From NCBI GenBank assembly GCA_031550615.1, contig JAVBOL010000032.1:1-18231 (forward strand): a stretch of 18,231 bases of DNA, read 5' to 3'. Shown piece after piece: positions 6,996 through 12,329 of the stretch (position 1 is the stretch's first letter; the number at the start of each line of letters is the position of its first letter). The DNA is from JAVBOW01 sp031550615 (GTDB taxonomy: Bacteria; Bacteroidota; Bacteroidia; Bacteroidales; Rikenellaceae). A program made the translations under genes and the position numbers. The notes beneath the pieces were generated by a model. It worked only from the letters and a program-made list of their open reading frames with translations, had not been told where the DNA came from and made no database searches.

Positions 6996-7906
6996 GCCAG
7001 GGGTATATTACTGCGGATCAGCAGCGCCACCATGAACGTGAGCAGCACCACCGCCAGGATGGACAATATATAGGTCGCGTTGCGGGTCATGCGGTTGCGC
7101 GCCCTGAGCGACTCGGTCGCCGCGACGGCCACGGCCACGGCCAGCGCGGCGGCAACGGCGACAAAGAAACTGTTGGAAACCAACGCCGCCACGGCATTCC
7201 CGGCCAGCATGGCCAGCGCCGCGCCCTTGAGCCACCCGGACATGGTTATCATGCCCAGGTCGACGCCCGTGTAGTCGAGCACCATCACCTCGTGCACCAT
7301 CGTCAGTTCGAGGTGCGTGCGGGGGTCGTCCAGCGGCACGCGCCCCGTTTCGACCGTGAATATGTTATAGAGCGCATAGAAAAGCATCAGCCCTACGATT
7401 ATCATCTCGGCGCCCACTCCGGCGGTCCCGACGAACATCGCCCCGAAACTGGTCATGCCCGTTATCATGGCCAGCGTCCCGGCGATGAGCATCATGGCCG
7501 GCTCGGCCAGCGCCCCGTAGAGCGCTTCGCGGCTTGCGCCCATGCCCTCGAAACTGCTGCCCGTATCGAGCGCGGCAAGCACCAACGCCATGCGCCCGGC
7601 GGCAAGCAGGTAGCAGAAAGCCACCACGTCGCCTTTAAACGAAAGCATCGGCGTGAAATACCCGACAGGCATCAGCAACGCCGCCGTGAGCGACGAGGCC
7701 AGGCACACCGCCGGGGCCAGGCGCGTTATAAGTGTGGTCACAGGCGAATATACCGACCCCTTGCGCAGCAGCAGCGACAGGTTGCTCACATGCTGGAAAA
7801 AGCTCACCCCGCGCCGTCCGGCCATTACGGCCCTCAGGCGGTTGACCACGCCAGGGATCAGCAGCCCGAGCGTGAGGATCAGCATCAATGAAGTCAGTCC
7901 CCTCAT
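6992..7906 (-). CDS. NuoH-like membrane anchor subunit (HyfC/HycD/EchB-like)
   Basis: This 304-residue polytopic subunit of the respiratory-chain subunit 1 family connects the peripheral arm to the membrane arm. Diagnostic stretches are ALDTGSSFEGMGASREALYG (113-132) and ETGRVPLDDPRTHLELTMVH (186-205), the conserved cytoplasmic loops with the acidic residues E120, E186, E200 and E206. Length and motifs match HyfC/HycD rather than complex I NuoH, which has a longer E-rich first loop. Its ATG overlaps the TGA of the upstream antiporter-like gene by one base (TGATG at 7908-7904). Nothing looks degenerate here, in contrast to the peripheral subunits; the proton-pathway carboxylates are kept. Confidence 0.9.
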   Translation of the reverse strand: MRGLTSLMLILTLGLLIPGVVNRLRAVMAGRRGVSFFQHVSNLSLLLRKGSVYSPVTTLITRLAPAVCLASSLTAALLMPVGYFTPMLSFKGDVVAFCYLLAAGRMALVLAALDTGSSFEGMGASREALYGALAEPAMMLIAGTLAMITGMTSFGAMFVGTAGVGAEMIIVGLMLFYALYNIFTVETGRVPLDDPRTHLELTMVHEVMVLDYTGVDLGMITMSGWLKGAALAMLAGNAVAALVSNSFFVAVAAALAVAVAVAATESLRARNRMTRNATYILSILAVVLLTFMVALLIRSNIPLA

Positions 7907-9876
7907 CAGATCAGCGAAAAAAGTGATAACAGCAGCACCAGCAGCAAAAACAGCAGTGCATACAATATATAGTTATTGACCTTGCCCGTGCGCATGCGCA
8001 TCACGCGACCGTTCACGACCCTGAGCAGTTCGACCCACCATTGCCCGATGAGCGAGGCTATGCGGTCTGCGCGGCGTATGCCGAATGTGCGCCCGTCGGG
8101 AAATATATCCTCCTCGCCCGGTGCAGCGTCGCCCGCCTGTGTGCCAGAGAGCGCGGGCGCGACGCTCTGCAACCCCTCGGCGTACGACTCGCCGGTGTAC
8201 TGCATCCGTCCGGTCGGCGCTCCGTAGCCGCATCCCCATGTGGGCGAAACGCCCTGTGGACGGCGGCGCAAAACCGCCCGTTTGATAAAGTAAAGCAGCA
8301 GGGTGAAGCCCACGAAAAGCCCCGCCACGACGGATATCGAAAAAACGTCGCCCGAAATGAACCGCCACGCCGTACCGGTAGCCACGGCGCCTGTCACCTC
8401 GCCCGCGGCGGATATAAACCCGCGCATAAACGCGAATGGGAACAATCCCGTCGCCACGATCCCCAGCGCGGGGATTCCCATCGCGGCAAGGCGCAGGGCG
8501 TCGACCTCTCTGGCATGCTCCACTATGGGAGTGCGCGCATTCCCGAGGAACACAACCCCGTAGAGTTTGGTGAAGGCGATAAAGACCACTCCGCCGATAA
8601 ACGACAGGGAGAGTATCCCCGCCGCGCCGAGAATGGCCTGCCACCCATCGGGGAGCACGTCGAAAAAGCCGTAATATATCATAAACTCCGAAACGAAGCC
8701 GTTAAGGGGAGGCAGCGCGCAGATCGCCACCGTGGCAGTCAAAAACAGCGCGGCGGTCGCCGGCATGCGTTTGGCCACCCCGCCCAGGCGCTCGATAGCG
8801 GTCGTATGCACTGCTGTCTGGATATTCCCCGCGCCCATGAACAGCAGCGTCTTGAACAGCGAGTGGTTAAGGGCGTGCATCAACGCCCCCGCCATGGCGC
8901 ACAGCGGCAGCAGCGAGTCGTTCATCGCCCGACCGATCATCGCCGCGCCGACGGCCAGAATTATTATGCCTATGTTCTCGATGCTCGAATAGGCCAGCAA
9001 CCTTTTTATATCGTTCTGCACGGCGGCCAGCAGCGCGCCCCACACCCCGGTCACCACGCCCGCCGCGAAGAGTACGATCCCAGCCGTAAGCAGCTCCGCG
9101 TGCATGAAAGAGCAGACGCGGACGATGCCGTAGACGCCCATTTTTATCATCACCCCGGACATGAAAGCCGACACGTGCGACGGCGCGGCGGGATGGGCCT
9201 CGGGCAGCCACGTGTGCAGGGGGAACATACCCGCCTTCATCCCGAAACCTGCCACGAAAAGCAGGAAAAGCGGCAGGGGTTTATAGAGCGCGAAATAGAA
9301 CGCCAGCGAGTCGAAAGACGCGGGCAGCCCTTTGGCCGCCACCGTAACGAAAGCCGAGAGCAGCAGCACGAAACCCACGTGCATCATAACCAGGTATGAG
9401 AGCGCGGCGCGGCGCGTGGCCTGGCGCCCCGCATCGAAGAGTATCAGCACGAAAGAGGCTATGGTCATCAGCTCCCAGCACAGAAGGAAGCCGTAAGCCC
9501 CCCGGCACACCACCACGCCCAGCATGGCGAAGAACATCACCGGCAGGGCCGTATAGTGCAGCGAGAGGTGGGCGCGGGCGGCCTCGGGCGAATGGGCCCG
9601 CAAATAACCGCGCGAATAGAGCGTAACGGCCACGCCTCCCAGCGAGATAATCACCGCGAATATCGCCGAGAGGGCGTCCATGCGGGCGGTTTCCACTCCA
9701 CGGAGCGTCCGGTAGCTCCACTGGGCGGCCTCTCCGCCCGAGAGCACGGGTAACGCCACGGCCAGGGCTATCGCAGCCCCCGCCGCCACCAAAGCCAGCG
9801 AAAACCACACCTTGGCACGCCGGGGCACGAAGGCCACAAGAGGCGAAAGCAGCGCTAAATAAAGAAGATAGGACAC
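7906..9876 (-). CDS. Large antiporter-like NuoL/M subunit (HyfB/HycC-like), GTG start
   Basis: This 656-residue polytopic membrane protein heads the hydrogenase-like gene set. The proton-conducting core is complete: E135 (LLCWELMTIASF), K214 with FPLHTWLPEAHPAAPSHVSAFMSG (218-241), K245 (MIKMGVYGIVR), H334 and K342 (ALMHALNHSLFKTLLFMGAG), then PPLNGFVSEFMIY. The C-terminal part has the HyfB/HycC-type soluble stretch WGCGYGAPTGRMQYTGESYAEG followed by a final transmembrane helix. Translation most likely starts at GTG 9876-9874 (VSYLLYLALLSP), because no ATG is available nearby and the first helix begins at once. Just upstream is the 40-nt AT-rich repeat separating it from the MCE gene. Family membership is certain; the ion and the driving reaction are not known. 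Confidence 0.9.
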   Translation of the reverse strand: MSYLLYLALLSPLVAFVPRRAKVWFSLALVAAGAAIALAVALPVLSGGEAAQWSYRTLRGVETARMDALSAIFAVIISLGGVAVTLYSRGYLRAHSPEAARAHLSLHYTALPVMFFAMLGVVVCRGAYGFLLCWELMTIASFVLILFDAGRQATRRAALSYLVMMHVGFVLLLSAFVTVAAKGLPASFDSLAFYFALYKPLPLFLLFVAGFGMKAGMFPLHTWLPEAHPAAPSHVSAFMSGVMIKMGVYGIVRVCSFMHAELLTAGIVLFAAGVVTGVWGALLAAVQNDIKRLLAYSSIENIGIIILAVGAAMIGRAMNDSLLPLCAMAGALMHALNHSLFKTLLFMGAGNIQTAVHTTAIERLGGVAKRMPATAALFLTATVAICALPPLNGFVSEFMIYYGFFDVLPDGWQAILGAAGILSLSFIGGVVFIAFTKLYGVVFLGNARTPIVEHAREVDALRLAAMGIPALGIVATGLFPFAFMRGFISAAGEVTGAVATGTAWRFISGDVFSISVVAGLFVGFTLLLYFIKRAVLRRRPQGVSPTWGCGYGAPTGRMQYTGESYAEGLQSVAPALSGTQAGDAAPGEEDIFPDGRTFGIRRADRIASLIGQWWVELLRVVNGRVMRMRTGKVNNYILYALLFLLLVLLLSLFSLI

Positions 9877-9886
9877 TTTTGAGAAA

Positions 9887-9917
9887 ATTATGAATTATGA
9901 ATTATGAATTCATAATT
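9887..9917. repeat. Heptamer tandem repeat with palindrome, 5' of the hydrogenase-like genes
   Basis: Three exact copies of ATTATGA (9887-9893, 9894-9900, 9901-9907) run into an 18-bp perfect palindrome, AATTATGAATTCATAATT, at 9900-9917. The palindrome's last base is the first base of the MCE gene's stop codon. The stretch is almost pure A/T in a GC-rich neighbourhood and fills the only intergenic gap between the amidase-MCE genes and the hydrogenase-like genes. It could be an operator, a weak hairpin for transcript processing, or a copy of a dispersed repeat. The downstream TAATTTTC (minus strand) differs by one base from a -7 box. Confidence 0.7.
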
Positions 9918-10867
9918 TATTTATTCTTGCCCCCGCCGAACAGCGAGAAGTGCACGTAACGTTTCGGGTTGGTCTTCAGGTCTTCCAGCAGCAGGTTAAG
10001 GGACGAGGATGCCGCGCAGAGCGAATCGTAAAGCGCCTGGTCGTTGAGCAGCTTGCCCGCCGTGCCCTGCCCCGAGTTGACGCGGGCGAGCATCTGCTCG
10101 AGCGATGCCATGCCCGAGGAGAGGTCGTCCACCGCCTGGGGTATTTTGGGCGATGCGAGGGTCTTGCTGAGCGTCTCCATGTTGGCCACCATGCCGTCGA
10201 CCTTGGGCCCCGCCGCGGCGAGGCTGCGCGAGAGCGAGTTGAGGTTGCGGATCGTGCCTTCGAGGTCTTTCGCCTCGGCGCTTACCACACCGTCCAGCGT
10301 GGTGCTTATGCTGGCCACGTTACCCAGCGTGGTGGCTATATTGGCCTGGTTTTCCGCCAGTATCGCGTTCAGGGTCGAGAGCGTCGCGGTGATCTGGTTG
10401 ACTATCGCGTTGGCCTTGGCCTTGATATATTCCATCTCGGAGCCCGCCATTTCGAGCAGGTCTTTGTCCGCCTTCGAGAAGAGCGTGTCGCCCTTGTCGA
10501 GGTAGGTTTCAGAGTCGCCCATAACGATCTCGATGGCCTTGCCGCCCATCAGCCCGTCCGAGAACATGCGCGCGCTCGAATTGTCCGGGATGTTAAAGCG
10601 CGACTTTATGCGCAGTTGCAGCACGATCTTGTGCGACTTGTCGGGATCGAAGCTCATTTTCTGCACCACGCCCACCTTATAGCCGTTTATCACCACCGGC
10701 GAGGAGGGTTGCAGTCCGCCCACATGGTCATAGACGGCGTAATAGGTCTTGGTGCCACGGATCAGGTCCGTGCCTTTGATGAAGTTGATGCCCCAATAGA
10801 GCACGGCGATCATCGCCACGGAGAAAATTCCTATCCGCGCCTCGCGCCTTATCTTTATTTTTGCCAT
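9917..10867 (-). CDS. MlaD/MCE-domain lipid-transport protein
   Basis: This 316-residue protein has one N-terminal membrane anchor (about residues 12-30, IGIFSVAMIAVLYWGINFI). An MCE domain follows (about 40-117) with YYAVYDHVGGLQPSSPVVINGYKVG and the DGLMGGKAIEI strand region. A long helical, coiled-coil-prone C-terminus (about 135-300) completes it. MCE proteins form rings that carry phospholipids between the inner and outer membranes. The ATG at 10867 is 2 nt after the stop of the amidase; a 45-codon upstream extension overlapping the amidase was rejected. The usual MlaE/MlaF permease and ATPase partners are not adjacent. The neighbourhood (amidase, LptD) agrees with a role in envelope maintenance. 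Confidence 0.9.
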   Translation of the reverse strand: MAKIKIRREARIGIFSVAMIAVLYWGINFIKGTDLIRGTKTYYAVYDHVGGLQPSSPVVINGYKVGVVQKMSFDPDKSHKIVLQLRIKSRFNIPDNSSARMFSDGLMGGKAIEIVMGDSETYLDKGDTLFSKADKDLLEMAGSEMEYIKAKANAIVNQITATLSTLNAILAENQANIATTLGNVASISTTLDGVVSAEAKDLEGTIRNLNSLSRSLAAAGPKVDGMVANMETLSKTLASPKIPQAVDDLSSGMASLEQMLARVNSGQGTAGKLLNDQALYDSLCAASSSLNLLLEDLKTNPKRYVHFSLFGGGKNK

Positions 10868-10869
10868 AA

Positions 10870-12198
10870 TCAGTTGGAAGTCAATTTTATCGCCTCGGCC
10901 ACAGTGATTGGTTGCCCGTCGAGGAACGCCACAAGGAAGCAATCTTTGGTCACCCTGCGCGCCTCGGCCAGCCGGGCGTTGGCGTCGCGGTAGGTGAAAC
11001 ACTCGTATACGAAATATTTATAGTAGGGCTCGATGCGCTTCTCGAACACCTTGCCTTTCCACACGCCGAAAACGGGATCGTTGACAGAGAGTTTCTTTGT
11101 CGAAATGCGGACCTGCACCGCAAATGTCACGCCGCTGCCCCGCTGCGCGGCGGGCGCCGGTGCGGTAACGGCAGGGGTCGAAGGGGTTGCGGGGGTCGAA
11201 GGAACGGCAGGGGCTGCGGGAGCTGCGGGAGCGGCTGGTTTCTCCACTGGCTTCTCCGCGGGTTTATCCGCGGGTCTATCCACCGTCGAGGCAGGTTTTT
11301 CGACCGGTTTCCGGGCCGGCTTTCCCTCCGCGGCGGGTTTCGCCGCCGGCTCTGCGGCAGCCACCGTCACCGGTTTATCCGCCGGCGCGCCGTTGCCCGT
11401 GTCGAGCACTATACAATTACCGGCACCCTCCAGGCGCGTCTTATAGGCGCTGAAAGCGTTGAACAGACAGCGCGCATATTTCTCGCACCCGGCCTGTGAG
11501 GCCATTATCTTTATATCCTGCGCATTGTTGATAAACCCCAGCTCGGTCAGTATCGCGGGCATGGCCGGATACCACAGCACAAGGAAGCCGGCCTCCTTGA
11601 CCCCGCGGCTGGGCAGCCCGATATTCGAGCTGTACTGCTCCTGCACCGAGCTGGCCAGGGCCATGCTCTGTTCGCGGTGCGAATACTGCATCAGGTTGAA
11701 CATTATCAGCGACTCGGCAGATCCGGGCTGGTAACCCTGGTACTTGGTCAGGGGGTCTTCCTCGAATTTGATAACATCATTCTCACGCATCGCCACTTCG
11801 AGGTTGGCCGCTCCCTTGGTCGTACCCATTATGAACGTCTCGGTGCCCGACGGCGCGGTCCCGCGCGTGGCGTTGACGTGCACCGACATAAAAAGGTCGG
11901 CGCCGGCCTTGTTGGCTATGCGGCCACGCTCGTCGAGTTCGACGAACACGTCGCTCTCGCGCGTGTAGATCACCTTAAGTCCGGGATACTGCTCGTTTAT
12001 AAGCGCCCCCAGGCGTTTGGCCACATCCAGCACGATGTCTTTTTCACGGTATGCGCCCCAGACGCAGCCGGGGTCTTTGCCTCCGTGGCCCGCGTCGATA
12101 ACCACCGTGCGCACCACCTCCGCGGAAAAAGCGGCAGGGGTGAACGCCGCACACGCGACAAAAAGGAGGAACGCTGAAAGTTTAGCTGTACGGAACAT
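10870..12198 (-). CDS. Secreted N-acetylmuramoyl-L-alanine amidase with SPOR-like C-terminus
   Basis: This 442-residue zinc amidase (Amidase_3/AmiC family) cleaves the amide bond between N-acetylmuramic acid and the stem peptide. A signal peptide covers residues 1-25 (cleavage near AFS/A). The catalytic domain (about 28-255) has H38 (DAGHGGKDPG), E52 (YREKDIV), H107 (SVHVNA) as zinc ligands and E219 (LTELGFINN) as catalytic base. A low-complexity linker (about 275-352) is rich in Ala, Pro, Lys, Val and Thr, with KPVEKPA- and PAAPA-type repeats. The C-terminal ~80 residues (FAVQVRISTKK...YKYFVYECFTYRDANARLAEAR) look like a SPOR-type peptidoglycan-binding domain. ATG 12198 was preferred to an earlier in-frame start because it begins the signal peptide. 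It is the first gene of the long minus-strand train. Confidence 0.92.
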   Translation of the reverse strand: MFRTAKLSAFLLFVACAAFTPAAFSAEVVRTVVIDAGHGGKDPGCVWGAYREKDIVLDVAKRLGALINEQYPGLKVIYTRESDVFVELDERGRIANKAGADLFMSVHVNATRGTAPSGTETFIMGTTKGAANLEVAMRENDVIKFEEDPLTKYQGYQPGSAESLIMFNLMQYSHREQSMALASSVQEQYSSNIGLPSRGVKEAGFLVLWYPAMPAILTELGFINNAQDIKIMASQAGCEKYARCLFNAFSAYKTRLEGAGNCIVLDTGNGAPADKPVTVAAAEPAAKPAAEGKPARKPVEKPASTVDRPADKPAEKPVEKPAAPAAPAAPAVPSTPATPSTPAVTAPAPAAQRGSGVTFAVQVRISTKKLSVNDPVFGVWKGKVFEKRIEPYYKYFVYECFTYRDANARLAEARRVTKDCFLVAFLDGQPITVAEAIKLTSN

Positions 12199-12219
12199 TA
12201 AAAACTGCTTTTTTTTACC

Positions 12220-12227
12220 TACTTTTG
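12220..12227 (+). promoter_or_regulatory. Bacteroidota -7 box reading toward lptD
   Basis: TACTTTTG followed by C is a perfect TAnnTTTG match and a very common form in Bacteroidales. It sits about 100 nt upstream of the proposed lptD start. No clear TTTG -33 element is visible upstream, where the DNA is A/T-rich. Being inside this box, the TTG at 12225 is not a plausible lptD start codon. Confidence 0.55.
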
Positions 12228-12286
12228 CACGGGAAAAACGCCCGCCTGTATGGCACAAACCCCGTTTGCACCATATCGGCGACCGT

Positions 12287-12307
12287 TTTGCCGGCTTTGC
12301 CGGCAAA
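12287..12307. promoter_or_regulatory. Inverted repeat between the amidase and lptD promoters
   Basis: TTTGCCGGC and GCCGGCAAA form a perfect 9-bp inverted repeat around a 3-nt spacer. TTTGCCGGC is also present as a direct tandem repeat. The right arm overlaps the TATCTTTG box of the minus strand, so it could be an operator or an RNA hairpin near the 5' end of the transcripts. There is no downstream T-run on either strand to make it a terminator. Confidence 0.5.
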
Positions 12308-12320
12308 GATACCAAATATA
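12304..12320 (-). promoter_or_regulatory. Two adjacent -7 boxes reading toward the amidase operon
   Basis: On the minus strand TATATTTG (12320-12313) and TATCTTTG (12311-12304) both match TAnnTTTG exactly. A TTTG lies 22 nt before the second box, one nucleotide beyond the usual 19-21 spacing, so the second is the better candidate. Either would give a leader of roughly 90-110 nt before the amidase ATG at 12198. Confidence 0.5.
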
Positions 12321-12329
12321 TCGCGAAGT

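Noticed and set aside
8041..9399. A 452-codon plus-strand open frame opposite the HyfB-like gene
   Set aside because: His/Arg/Gln-rich composition without any family signature; it mirrors the real membrane-protein gene.
2701..9876. Complete respiratory complex I (nuo operon)
   Set aside because: There are no NuoA, NuoJ or NADH-module (NuoEFG) genes, and the HyfB/HyfE/HyfF-type subunits and fusions fit the group 4 hydrogenase-related type instead.
9887..9917. End of an insertion sequence or MITE
   Set aside because: No paired inverted end, target duplication or transposase remnant was seen; only a short local repeat.
12225..12329. Upstream extension of lptD to the TTG at 12225
   Set aside because: That TTG lies inside a -7 promoter box and the extra 35 residues would bury the signal peptide internally.
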